This document shows, one piece after another, positions 6,534 to 13,067 of a stretch of 13,067 bases of DNA (positions are counted from its first letter, which is position 1; every line of letters begins with the position of its first letter). This DNA comes from JALYJZ01 sp964476895. Its GTDB lineage: Bacteria; Patescibacteriota; SICC01. The position numbers were made by a program, and so were the translations under genes. The notes under the pieces were generated by a model. It saw nothing but the letters and a program-made list of their open reading frames with translations, did no database searches and was not told where the DNA came from. Where the stretch lies: positions 1-13,067 of the forward strand of contig CAYZCS010000026.1 of NCBI GenBank assembly GCA_964476895.1. The letters run 5' to 3'.

Positions 6534-7180
6534 GGCTTCCTCCAGTCGGTGATGTATTCCTCGACCACCACCTCGGGACGGTCATTGTCGGGCCAGGTCA
6601 CGTATGACCGGATCCGATAGCTGAATTTGCGCCGACCGTCATCCGCGTCGGTTCCCAGGTCCTTGCCGACACTGATCGAGACCCGCCGGAAGAACGTCTG
6701 CCCCGAGGGACAGGCGCTTGCATAGGGACGGTACAGTTCGGGCGTACCCACCCGACACAGGCGATACGCAGGATCCATGGTATTCGCGGATGGTACCCGT
6801 TGCATGTACGGCATGCCGTTGCCGGTGTTGGGATACACCACGAAGTGAGCCGTCGCGGTAGGTGTCCCGATCGGGTCGCTACAGCTGTTGGTGTACGGTA
6901 CGGCCCGGGCCTGCTCCGGGGACCGGGCATAGTGGTTCCAACAGGAGGCGCCGGATCCTTCCGACGCGGCGGCCCAGTTCGAGTCCCGGATCGCCCGTAC
7001 CAGCTCCACGCCCTCCCGGGACAGGTTCACGGCGGCCACCCGCTGCTCGTTGGCATCGCTGGCCCGCACCGCGAGGTTGGCTACCGAGAGCGTCGCCAGG
7101 ACGCCGATCACGACGATGGACATCATCACGATGACCTCGACCAGGGTGAATCCCTGCTGGTTGCCGCGCTTATTCAACAT
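6530..7180 (-). CDS. pilV: PilV-like minor pilin
   Basis: This 216-residue pseudopilin has the prepilin motif QQG/FTLVEVIVMMSIVVIGV (cut after G10, Glu at +5) and a helix continuing into NEQRVAAVNLSREGVELVRAIRDSNW (44-69). The L-S-R-E-G-x-E-x-x-R-A-x-R pattern is the hallmark of PilV/GspI-type minor pilins. The C-terminal part contains paired cysteines and ends RSYVTWPDNDRPEVVVEEYITDW, a beta-strand finish common in these proteins. It is the right length for the family. Its ATG lies 11 bases inside the end of the GspH/FimU-like gene, preceded by a G-rich Shine-Dalgarno (GGGGGT), and its stop overlaps the PilW-like start. Position second in the H-V-W-X series supports the name. Confidence 0.88.
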   Translation of the reverse strand: MLNKRGNQQGFTLVEVIVMMSIVVIGVLATLSVANLAVRASDANEQRVAAVNLSREGVELVRAIRDSNWAAASEGSGASCWNHYARSPEQARAVPYTNSCSDPIGTPTATAHFVVYPNTGNGMPYMQRVPSANTMDPAYRLCRVGTPELYRPYASACPSGQTFFRRVSISVGKDLGTDADDGRRKFSYRIRSYVTWPDNDRPEVVVEEYITDWRKP

Positions 7181-7784
7181 AGACTACCCCCGCCCGCGGC
7201 CGGAATCTGATCGTCACGCAGTCCGGACTGCCGGCGCAGTTAGTGATGTCCTCGTATTGCAGCGTTGTAGACCGGTCTGCGTCGGAACCGACGACCAACA
7301 TCCTCGGCTGGGGCGGGAAAAAGTCCAGGTAACCGCCGCCTGCCCAGCTGAATACCACGTCGTCCGGGAGCTCCACCGTCTGGAGGATGTCCGGATCGGT
7401 CGGAGGCTGGGTATAGTCCGTGTCATCAAGCCGTCTGGCGTACAGCTGGTATTCGTCTGCCGGCTGGCCCGGCCCCGGCGCTGCACAAGGGACGTCGCTG
7501 GCAGTCGTGGTGGCGCAAGCCCCGTATGCCTTACGGGAAACGGGATTGCCTTCGTCATCCGGTATCGCTTCCGAAGCCGCGGCGCGCGCCTCGACGTTCC
7601 GAATCAGGGAAACCAGTCCGGCGGCTTCGTCCCGCAGCACCTGCCGTCGGTCACCGACCACGGTGTTCGCGATGACCAGCGCCGACAGCACGCCGACGAT
7701 CGCCAGCACGGTCACCATCTCGAGCATGGTAAACCCGCGCTGGTCGCGGAGCAGGAAGGCAAGCTTGACGCCGAGCCGCTTCAT
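7170..7784 (-). CDS. GspH/FimU-like minor pilin
   Basis: The 204-residue protein has the prepilin site DQRG/FTMLEMVTVLAIVGVLSAL (cut after G17, Glu22 at +5), then VVGDRRQVLRDEAAGLVSLIRNVEARAAASEA (42-73), the helix pattern typical of FimT/FimU/GspH pseudopilins. The C-terminal half has two Cys pairs (residues 90/100 and the NCAGSPDC loop) and the strand-rich ending VTIRFRPRAGVVYVE. The frame is open far upstream inside pilD, but the ATG at 7784 overlaps the pilD stop (ATGA) and gives a normal short leader, so the longer version is an artefact. GspH/FimU proteins bridge the minor-pilin tip complex to the major pilin fibre. FimU and FimT cannot be told apart here. Confidence 0.88.
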   Translation of the reverse strand: MKRLGVKLAFLLRDQRGFTMLEMVTVLAIVGVLSALVIANTVVGDRRQVLRDEAAGLVSLIRNVEARAAASEAIPDDEGNPVSRKAYGACATTTASDVPCAAPGPGQPADEYQLYARRLDDTDYTQPPTDPDILQTVELPDDVVFSWAGGGYLDFFPPQPRMLVVGSDADRSTTLQYEDITNCAGSPDCVTIRFRPRAGVVYVE

Positions 7785-8632
7785 TGCAGCAGCACCAGCC
7801 CCTCGTACCAATTCAGGAAGTAGTCGGCATAGAACGCCGCGATGAAGTACCCGGCGACCAGCATCGGCCCGAACGGAACGTAACTCTTGAGCGTGGCATG
7901 GCGGGTCGCGAGCAGGATCAGGGCGTAGAGCAGGCCGATCAGATAGGCGATGAAGATCGCGACCACGACCGCCGGCCAGCCGAGTACCAGTCCGATCAGC
8001 GCCGCGAGCTTCACGTCGCCGCCGCCGATCCAGCGGCCCCCCGATGCCGCGGAGAGTCCGAGGAAGAACAGGCCGGCCACGCCGCCGCCAAGCAGGTACG
8101 TGTCGGGATCGGCCGACCAGAGCCCGAGCGGGATCGGAACGCCCTGCTGGAACAACACGTACTGGAAGAGGATCACGACCAGGGCCACGGCGATCGCCGG
8201 AATCACGACGACGTTCGGGATGATCTGGTGCCGGAGGTCGTAGGCGAAGAGGAAGACCATCACCAGCCCGAAGAAGCCGGCCACCAAGAACTGCCAGGAA
8301 AACCCGTACGCGAGGAACGCGGCGACCAGCGCCAGGCCGGACGTCAGCTCGAGCACCGGGTGGTACTCGCTGATCTGCTTGCCGCAGTGGCGGCATTTCC
8401 CACGCAGCAGCAGGAAGGAGACCAGCGGGATGTTGTCATACCAGGGAATCTGCCGCTTGCAATGGTCGCAGCGGGACCGGCCCGAGGCGAGCCCTTCCGC
8501 AGCTTTCTTTCGACGACGGGATTTTCCTTTCCGTGCGGAATCCGTCTCGGTTTCGATTTCGAGACGGTGGAACACCGTCGACAGGAAGCTGCCGAAAATC
8601 AGGCCCAGGATGAAGACGAGAATCGTGTACAT
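7781..8632 (-). CDS. pilD: Prepilin peptidase / N-methyltransferase
   Basis: This 283-residue polytopic membrane protein cleaves class III prepilin leaders and methylates the new N-terminus. The two catalytic aspartates are D132 in FAYDLRHQIIPN and D206 in GGGDVKLAALIG, the GxGD-protease motif. The cytosolic N-terminal methyltransferase-type domain keeps its zinc site, CDHC (55-58) and CRHC (80-83). Around eight hydrophobic segments are visible, and PFGPML (253-258) is the usual late motif. Between the first helix and the zinc site is a strongly basic stretch (KGKSRRRKKAA, 35-45), longer and more charged than I expect. It lies within the pilus operon after the major pilin, 84 bases downstream, and overlaps the next pilin gene. 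No good Shine-Dalgarno precedes the ATG at 8632, which suggests modest translation. Confidence 0.96.
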   Translation of the reverse strand: MYTILVFILGLIFGSFLSTVFHRLEIETETDSARKGKSRRRKKAAEGLASGRSRCDHCKRQIPWYDNIPLVSFLLLRGKCRHCGKQISEYHPVLELTSGLALVAAFLAYGFSWQFLVAGFFGLVMVFLFAYDLRHQIIPNVVVIPAIAVALVVILFQYVLFQQGVPIPLGLWSADPDTYLLGGGVAGLFFLGLSAASGGRWIGGGDVKLAALIGLVLGWPAVVVAIFIAYLIGLLYALILLATRHATLKSYVPFGPMLVAGYFIAAFYADYFLNWYEGLVLLQ

Positions 8633-8641
8633 GTCGTTCGT

Positions 8642-8707
8642 GGCGAAAAACCTCGTAGTGAAAGGCCCTTCGCCGGGTCGTCCCCCGGCCGTAACCGGAG
8701 GACGACC
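8642..8707 (-). promoter_or_regulatory. Tandem hairpins between the major pilin gene and pilD
   Basis: In the minus-strand RNA GGTCGTCC (8707..8700) pairs with GGACGACC (8683..8676); with one G-U pair and an inner CCGG/CCGG this gives a continuous 13-bp stem around a 6-base loop. Just downstream GGCGAA (8674..8669) can pair with TTCGCC (8647..8642), and a TTTTT run (8650..8646) lies in its 3' arm. The T-run is about 25 bases after the strong stem, so this is not a textbook terminator. Partial termination or protection of the pilin mRNA 3' end are both plausible. Confidence 0.65.
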
Positions 8708-8716
8708 GGCTAGGAA

Positions 8717-9178
<462 letters not shown>

Positions 9179-9349
9179 TCGTATATCACCCCCTTTCGAT
9201 GGTGTGTTTTTCTGTCAACGAAAGCAGTATCAAAGAACCCTCCGCGATGGCGGCAGGTATGGTGACTCATACGTCTGGTATGTTCCGATAACGACATGCT
9301 GTTTTTCCGTTTTGTTTCGCCTAAGCGGAGGACCGCCTAAACTGGCCTC
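9179..9349 (-). promoter_or_regulatory. Structured leader of the major pilin mRNA
   Basis: This 171-base stretch before the pilin ATG holds several possible RNA structures in order. A 7-bp hairpin forms around TCCT (9339..9322). CATAC, GTATG and CATAC lie at 9282..9278, 9272..9268 and 9261..9257, so the middle arm can pair with either neighbour. A bulged CCTGCCGC/GCGGAGG stem lies near 9256..9239. CTTTCG (9224..9219) can pair with CGAAAG (9198..9193), touching the Shine-Dalgarno. The local composition is clearly less GC-rich than the genes. No known riboswitch consensus was recognised. A 40-codon open frame (9297..9175) runs through it and overlaps the pilin start, but its codon use does not look like the neighbouring genes. 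Confidence 0.5.
9185..9196 (-). promoter_or_regulatory. Extended ribosome binding site of the major pilin
   Basis: AAAGGGGGTGAT differs by one base from the full anti-16S complement AAAGGAGGTGAT and lies 6 bases before the ATG at 9178. It is the longest such match noted in the window and fixes this start over the internal ATG at codon 8. Its 5' edge overlaps the CGAAAG arm of a possible leader hairpin. Confidence 0.8.
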
Positions 9350-9378
9350 AGCGTAGCGGACCCCCCGATACGCGTCAA
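9350..9378 (-). promoter_or_regulatory. Candidate sigma-70-type promoter for the major pilin
   Basis: On the minus strand TTGACG (9378..9373) is followed by a 17-base spacer and TACGCT (9355..9350), just after the stop codon of the upstream pilin gene. The -35 hexamer matches consensus at five of six positions; the -10 is weaker but keeps the key T, A and final T. It would start a leader of about 165 bases before the pilin ATG near 9178. Confidence 0.6.
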
Positions 9379-9383
9379 TATGC

Positions 9384-9827
9384 TTAGTTCCCCGGCGCAC
9401 AAGCCCCTTCGGCCACCGTATGCAGGCCGCTTTCCGTGTGCTTGAGCATCATCGAGGGGTCCTTCTCCAATCGCACGCAGGCGCCGTAAGCGTTGCCGGC
9501 GGCATCCGAGACGTACGTGTACGCATCGGATGAACCTTTGGGAGGGGCCGGGAAGGTACTGATGAAGCCCTCGGACGTCAGCTCGGTGAGGTCGCTCACG
9601 TCGACTTCCCCGGTACGGACCGGGTACCGGTCGGCATGGTGCGCTGCGTAGTTGGCCAGCGCGATGCCAACCTGGTGCAGGTCGCTCTTCCGCTTGGTGT
9701 CCCGGCTACCTTTCTGGACGCTGCCGAACGCCGCAAGCGTCAGTGCCGCCAGGATGCCGATGATGGAGATCACCACGATCAGTTCGATGATGGTGAAACC
9801 GGCCTGGCTGCTGCGCCGCTTGGCCAT
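9384..9827 (-). CDS. Type IV pilin, second subunit paralogue
   Basis: The 147-residue prepilin has the leader MAKRRSSQAG, cleavage after G10, and mature FTIIELIVVISIIGILAALT with Glu at +5. It shares QKGSRDTKRKSDLHQ with the QKGARDSERKSDLNQ of the downstream pilin and has the same two-cysteine layout (C117 in AYGACVRLEK, C143 near the end). The two genes are therefore tandem paralogues with diverged middle regions. It begins 4 bases after the pilC stop with AGGT just before the ATG, so it is expressed with the motor genes. Unlike the downstream pilin it lacks a strong individual Shine-Dalgarno. It could be a lower-abundance fibre subunit or an alternative major pilin. Confidence 0.9.
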   Translation of the reverse strand: MAKRRSSQAGFTIIELIVVISIIGILAALTLAAFGSVQKGSRDTKRKSDLHQVGIALANYAAHHADRYPVRTGEVDVSDLTELTSEGFISTFPAPPKGSSDAYTYVSDAAGNAYGACVRLEKDPSMMLKHTESGLHTVAEGACAPGN

Positions 9828-9831
9828 CGAC

Positions 9832-11046
9832 CTACTGGATCACGTTGCCGAGGTTGTAGATCGGGAGTAGGATCGCGATTAGCAGTCCGCCGACGGCGAT
9901 ACCCATGATCACCATCAGGATCGGTTCCATCAGGGTGGAAAGGTTCTTGACCAGGTTGTCGACCTCTTCTTCGTAGAAGTCGGACAGCTTGTTCAGGACC
10001 TCGTCCATCTTTCCGGTCTGCTCACCGACGGAGATCATCTGCGGCACGAGCGGCGGGAAGTTCGGGTTCGCGCGGATCGGCTGCGAGAGCTGGGCACCGC
10101 CTTCGATCTGCTTGGCGGCCTTGAGCAGCCCCTTCTGGTAGACGCCGTTGCCGATGGAATCGGCCGTAATCTCAAGCGCCTGGATGATCGGCACGCCGCC
10201 GCCGATCAGCGAGGCCAGCGTGCGGGTGAACCGCGCGACGTAGATCTTCTGGAAGAGACCGCCGAAGATCGGGAGCTTCAGCTTGAGCCGGTCGAAGGCG
10301 CTCTTGCCGCCCTCGCTCTTCAGCAGCTGCCGTCCTCCCACTACCAGCGCGACCGCGCCGAGCAGGAAGAGATACCAGAATCCGCGCAAAGCGTCGGACA
10401 TCGTGATCAGCATCTGGGTGATGAACGGCAGTTCCGCCCCCGCGCCTTCGAAGATGTTCTTCAGCGGCGGGATCACCACGATCAGCATGAGGATCGTCGC
10501 GGCGATCAGGGCCAGCACCACGAACGCCGGGTAGAGCATGGCACCCCGGACCTTCTTGACGATGCCGTACGCCTTTTCCTGCTGCGTGGCCAGGCGGTTC
10601 AGGGTCTCGTCGAGCTGGCCGGAGGCCTCGCCGGCCTTGACCATGTTGACGTAGACCCGGTCGAAGACCTTCGGGTACTTGGCAAGCATCGAGGAGAAAC
10701 TGCCGCCGCCCTCGATACCCGAGGCGATTTCCTCGATGACGCCCTTGAACTTCTGGTTCTGCGTCTGCTCGGCCAGGATGCTGAGCGCCTGCACGATCGG
10801 AAGCCCGGACTTGATCATCGTCCCGAGCTGGCGGGTGAAGATGACCTTGTCCTTCATGCCGATGCGGTTCAGGGCGCTCACGAGCTTCGAGACGTCGAAG
10901 CTCCGCTCCTTCTTCTCCTGCAGCTTGGTCAGGATCAGCTGGTGCTCGGACAGCAGCTCGGCCGCGGCCTGCTCCGTGGCGGCCGAGATCTCGCCGGTCT
11001 TGATCTGTCCGGCGGCGTTGCGTGCCTTGTATACGTAATCAGCCAT
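9832..11046 (-). CDS. pilC: Type IV pilus inner-membrane platform protein
   Basis: The 404-residue protein has the two tandem GspF domains of PilC/GspF. The first (about residues 67-190) contains FTRQLGTMIKSGLPIVQAL and GEASGQLDETLNRL (139-152); the second (about 270-395) contains FTRTLASLIGGGVPIIQAL and GEQTGKMDEVLNKL (341-354). Membrane helices lie near 172-196, 222-240 and 373-397, the standard three. The N-terminal cytosolic part opens MADYVYKARNAAGQIKTGEI, as PilC proteins do. PilC sits in the membrane and couples the PilB and PilT ATPases to pilin insertion and removal. Full length for the family. It starts 10 bases after pilT; the nearest purine-rich Shine-Dalgarno-like sequence (AAGGGA) is rather far upstream, about 14 bases. 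Confidence 0.97.
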   Translation of the reverse strand: MADYVYKARNAAGQIKTGEISAATEQAAAELLSEHQLILTKLQEKKERSFDVSKLVSALNRIGMKDKVIFTRQLGTMIKSGLPIVQALSILAEQTQNQKFKGVIEEIASGIEGGGSFSSMLAKYPKVFDRVYVNMVKAGEASGQLDETLNRLATQQEKAYGIVKKVRGAMLYPAFVVLALIAATILMLIVVIPPLKNIFEGAGAELPFITQMLITMSDALRGFWYLFLLGAVALVVGGRQLLKSEGGKSAFDRLKLKLPIFGGLFQKIYVARFTRTLASLIGGGVPIIQALEITADSIGNGVYQKGLLKAAKQIEGGAQLSQPIRANPNFPPLVPQMISVGEQTGKMDEVLNKLSDFYEEEVDNLVKNLSTLMEPILMVIMGIAVGGLLIAILLPIYNLGNVIQ

Positions 11047-11056
11047 GGTGTGTGTC

Positions 11057-12196
11057 TTAGTATCCCTTTACCAGTTTGCCGAGTGTCCGCTTGTCGTTAG
11101 CATACAGAATCGCGTCGTCGTACTTAACCAGGCCGCGTTGGACCCGTTCCGCCAACGCCTTCTCCATCGAGACCATGCCCTGCTCCGAGCTGGTCTGGAT
11201 CGCGCTCGGGATCTGGTGCGACTTCTCCTCGCGGATCAGGTTGCGGATCGCCGGCGTGGCGATCATGATCTCGACCGCCGGCACCCGGCCGCCCCCGATC
11301 GCCGGAAGCAGCCGTTGGCTGACCACGCCCGAGAGCACCTGTGCCAGCTGCGAACGGATCTGCCCCTGCTGGTAGCTCGGGAAACTGTCGACGATCCGGT
11401 CGATGGTCTGCGGCGCGTCGTTGGTGTGCACCGTCGCGAACACCAGGTGTCCGGTCTCCGCGATCGTCATGGCGGCCGCCATCGTCTCGGGGTCGCGCAT
11501 CTCACCGATCAGCACGACGTCCGGGTCCTCGCGGAGCGCGGAACGCAGCGCCTTGGCGAAGCTCTTGGTGTCCTGCCCGACCTCGCGCTGGTCTACGATC
11601 GACTTCTTGTGGACGTGCGTGTACTCCACGGGGTCCTCGATGGTCAGGATGTGTTCCGCCCGGTTCGAGTTGATGTCGTCGATGATCGCGGCCTGGGTCG
11701 TCGACTTACCGTGACCGGTCGGGCCGGCGAACAGTACCAGTCCCTGCTTCAGCTTGGCGAAACCGCCGATCTCGCCGGGCAGCTGCAGGTCCTTGTAGCT
11801 CTTGAGCGTCATCGGAATCAGCCGGAACGCTCCGGCCAGATAGCCCCGCTGGGTGAAGACGTTCACCCGGAACCGGGCCTTGTCCTCGTAGGGAAGCGAG
11901 TAATCGAGTTCCTTGTCCTCCTTGAGGCGTTTCTTCTGTTCGGTATTCATGACCGTGCTGAGCAATCCCTCGATACGCTCCGGCGTCAGGACGTCATGGT
12001 CACCGACCTGGTGCAGCTGGCCGTCGATCCGAAGGACCGGGCGTATGCCGACGGTGAGATGGAGGTCGGAAGCGTCATGCGACACTACCAGCTCCAACAG
12101 TTGGCCCATCTGCTGTTCGGGATCCGGCGGAACCGCCGCCCCGACGCTCACAGTAGGGGCTTTTTCCGACGCGGACTGGTTGGGATTGGCTGGCAT
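11057..12196 (-). CDS. pilT: Type IV pilus retraction ATPase
   Basis: The 379-residue hexameric ATPase powers pilus retraction (twitching). The N-terminal PAS-like domain shows ASDLHLTVGIRPVLRIDGQL (42-61). Core motifs are Walker A GPTGHGKST (158-166), the Asp box IEDPVEY (186-192), Walker B VVLIGEMRD with E232, and the His box TGHLVFATVHTND (248-260). AIRNLIRE (316-323), the PilT-specific motif needed for retraction, is intact and there is no tetracysteine zinc site, which separates it from PilB. A roughly 30-residue Pro/Ala-rich N-terminal tail is extra. Walker A has His in place of the usual Ser at position 162 (codon CAC). It starts two bases after the pilB stop, with AAGGAG inside the last pilB codons. 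Confidence 0.96.
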   Translation of the reverse strand: MPANPNQSASEKAPTVSVGAAVPPDPEQQMGQLLELVVSHDASDLHLTVGIRPVLRIDGQLHQVGDHDVLTPERIEGLLSTVMNTEQKKRLKEDKELDYSLPYEDKARFRVNVFTQRGYLAGAFRLIPMTLKSYKDLQLPGEIGGFAKLKQGLVLFAGPTGHGKSTTQAAIIDDINSNRAEHILTIEDPVEYTHVHKKSIVDQREVGQDTKSFAKALRSALREDPDVVLIGEMRDPETMAAAMTIAETGHLVFATVHTNDAPQTIDRIVDSFPSYQQGQIRSQLAQVLSGVVSQRLLPAIGGGRVPAVEIMIATPAIRNLIREEKSHQIPSAIQTSSEQGMVSMEKALAERVQRGLVKYDDAILYANDKRTLGKLVKGY

Positions 12197-12198
12197 GG

Positions 12199-13067
12199 TT
12201 ACTCCTTTGTCCTCAGCATTACTTCTTCAAGCGTGGTGATACCGGCAAGCACTTTCAGGACGCCGTCCATCTGCATGGTGACCATGCCTTCCGCGATCGC
12301 TTCCTTGGCGATCGCGCTGCCGGAGGCGTTCTTGAGGAGCAGGTCCTTGATACCGTCCGACATCGGCAGCACTTCGAAGATGCCGATCCGGCCGCGATAC
12401 CCGCTCTTGCCGCATTTGTCGCAGCCGGCGCCCCTTCGGACCCGGTGCTCCTTGAGCGGCTTCAGCTTCTCGCGGACCTGTTTCGGCATCGTGGCGACGG
12501 TCTCTTCGATCGTCTTCCGTTCGACCTCCGAGAGCGTGACTTCCTGGGTGCAGGCATCGCAGATCTTCCGGACCAGCCGCTGGGCGACCAGCGTGTTGAC
12601 GGACGAGGCGATCAGGAACGGTTCCACGCCCATGTCCACGAGGCGCGGCAGGGCGCCGGCGGCGTCGTTGGTGTGGAGCGTGGAGAGCACGATGTGGCCG
12701 GTCAGCGCGGCGTTCACCGCCATGTCGGCGGTCTCCTGGTCGCGGATCTCACCGACCATCACGATGTCCGGGTCCTGACGGAGGATGCTCCGGAGGCCGG
12801 AGGCGAAGCTGTATCCGATCTGCGGGTTGATCTGCGACTGGTTGATGCCCTCCATGGAGTATTCCACCGGATCTTCCAGCGTGACGATGTTCACGCCGAC
12901 GTCGTTGAGCCGACCCAGCGAGGCATACAGCGTGGTGGACTTACCGGAACCGGTCGGGCCGGTCACCAGGGTCATGCCGTACGGCTTCTCGAGCCCTTCG
13001 ACCATCTTGTCGAAGCCGCGTCCGGAGACGCCGATTTCCTCGAGCGTCTTCAGGCCCTGGCTCTTGT
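12199..13067 (-). CDS. pilB: Type IV pilus extension ATPase, N-terminus outside window
   Basis: The C-terminal 288 residues are visible; the frame stays open to the right edge, so about half of a usual 560-residue PilB is missing and the internal Met at 13005 is not the start. Motifs in visible numbering are Walker A GPTGSGKST (36-44), the Asp box LEDPVEY (63-69), Walker B IVMVGEIRD (101-109) and the His box TGHIVLSTLHTND (122-134). The tetracysteine zinc site of PilB/GspE ATPases, CDAC (169-172) and CDKC (215-218), is present, with RGRIGIFEVLP following. PilB drives pilin polymerisation at the PilC platform. Unlike PilT here it has the ordinary Ser in Walker A. It heads the visible part of the operon, and its end carries the pilT Shine-Dalgarno. 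Confidence 0.97.
   Translation of the reverse strand, partial: KSQGLKTLEEIGVSGRGFDKMVEGLEKPYGMTLVTGPTGSGKSTTLYASLGRLNDVGVNIVTLEDPVEYSMEGINQSQINPQIGYSFASGLRSILRQDPDIVMVGEIRDQETADMAVNAALTGHIVLSTLHTNDAAGALPRLVDMGVEPFLIASSVNTLVAQRLVRKICDACTQEVTLSEVERKTIEETVATMPKQVREKLKPLKEHRVRRGAGCDKCGKSGYRGRIGIFEVLPMSDGIKDLLLKNASGSAIAKEAIAEGMVTMQMDGVLKVLAGITTLEEVMLRTKE

Noticed and set aside
7170..8396. 408-codon minus-strand frame reading into the GspH/FimU-like pilin
   Set aside because: Its first half is an out-of-frame reading of pilD; the pilin proper starts at the ATG at 7784 overlapping the pilD stop.
9213..9218. Perfect TTGACA -35 box close to the major pilin start
   Set aside because: No -10-like hexamer lies 16-18 bases downstream; that position is occupied by the G-rich Shine-Dalgarno. 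TTGACG-17-TACGCT further upstream is a better candidate.
9322..9339. Hairpin after the first pilin gene as an intrinsic terminator
   Set aside because: On the minus strand it is followed by A-rich, not T-rich, sequence, so it lacks the required U-tract; kept only as part of the leader structure.
11045..12778. 577-codon plus-strand open frame opposite pilT and pilB
   Set aside because: It spans two unquestionable ATPase genes on the other strand and shows no family features.

Overview
The window is a GC-rich (roughly 60%) bacterial locus in which every convincing gene lies on the minus strand, so it reads from right to left. Genes are packed tightly: many neighbours share ATGA or GTGA stop/start overlaps, and the only real gaps are around the main pilin gene and the RNase P RNA gene. 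The pilin style (QKG-RD-RKSDL after the hydrophobic helix), the GPTGHGKSTT Walker A of PilT, and the style of the sugar transferase and GT4 proteins resemble those I know from Patescibacteria/CPR bacteria. That lineage call is an inference from memory without a search; a Parcubacteria-like group seems more likely than Saccharibacteria.

Region 1 (13067 to 3592, minus strand) is a type IV pilus locus: pilB (extension ATPase, N-terminus outside the window), pilT (retraction ATPase), pilC (platform protein), two tandem paralogous class III-signal pilins, pilD (prepilin peptidase), and four minor-pilin genes in the order GspH/FimU-like, PilV-like, PilW-like, PilX-like. This matches the fimU-pilV-pilW-pilX order of classical type IVa pilus minor-pilin clusters. 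The PilW-like and PilX-like proteins carry large extra C-terminal modules: a beta-rich, carbohydrate-binding-like domain and three DUF5648 repeat units. They are good candidates for a surface-binding pilus tip. The second pilin gene (8717..9178) has its own candidate promoter, a long leader with several possible hairpins and a strong Shine-Dalgarno sequence, and is followed by a strong hairpin. These are features expected of an abundantly expressed major pilin.

Region 2 (3595 to 2737) holds RNase HI, translationally coupled to the PilX-like gene, then a complete class A RNase P RNA gene (rnpB) with a clear promoter whose -35 box contains the RNase HI stop codon, and a clear intrinsic terminator.

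Region 3 (2672 to 1) is a compact surface-glycan operon: a polyprenyl-phosphate sugar-1-phosphate transferase, a 2H (2'-5' RNA ligase-like) phosphoesterase, and a GT4 glycosyltransferase cut off by the left edge. Together the window encodes cell-surface attachment (pili), cell-surface sugar synthesis and two RNA-processing functions. No tRNA, rRNA, CRISPR array, insertion sequence or recoded stop was seen. The many long plus-strand open frames are antisense shadows of the GC-rich genes.
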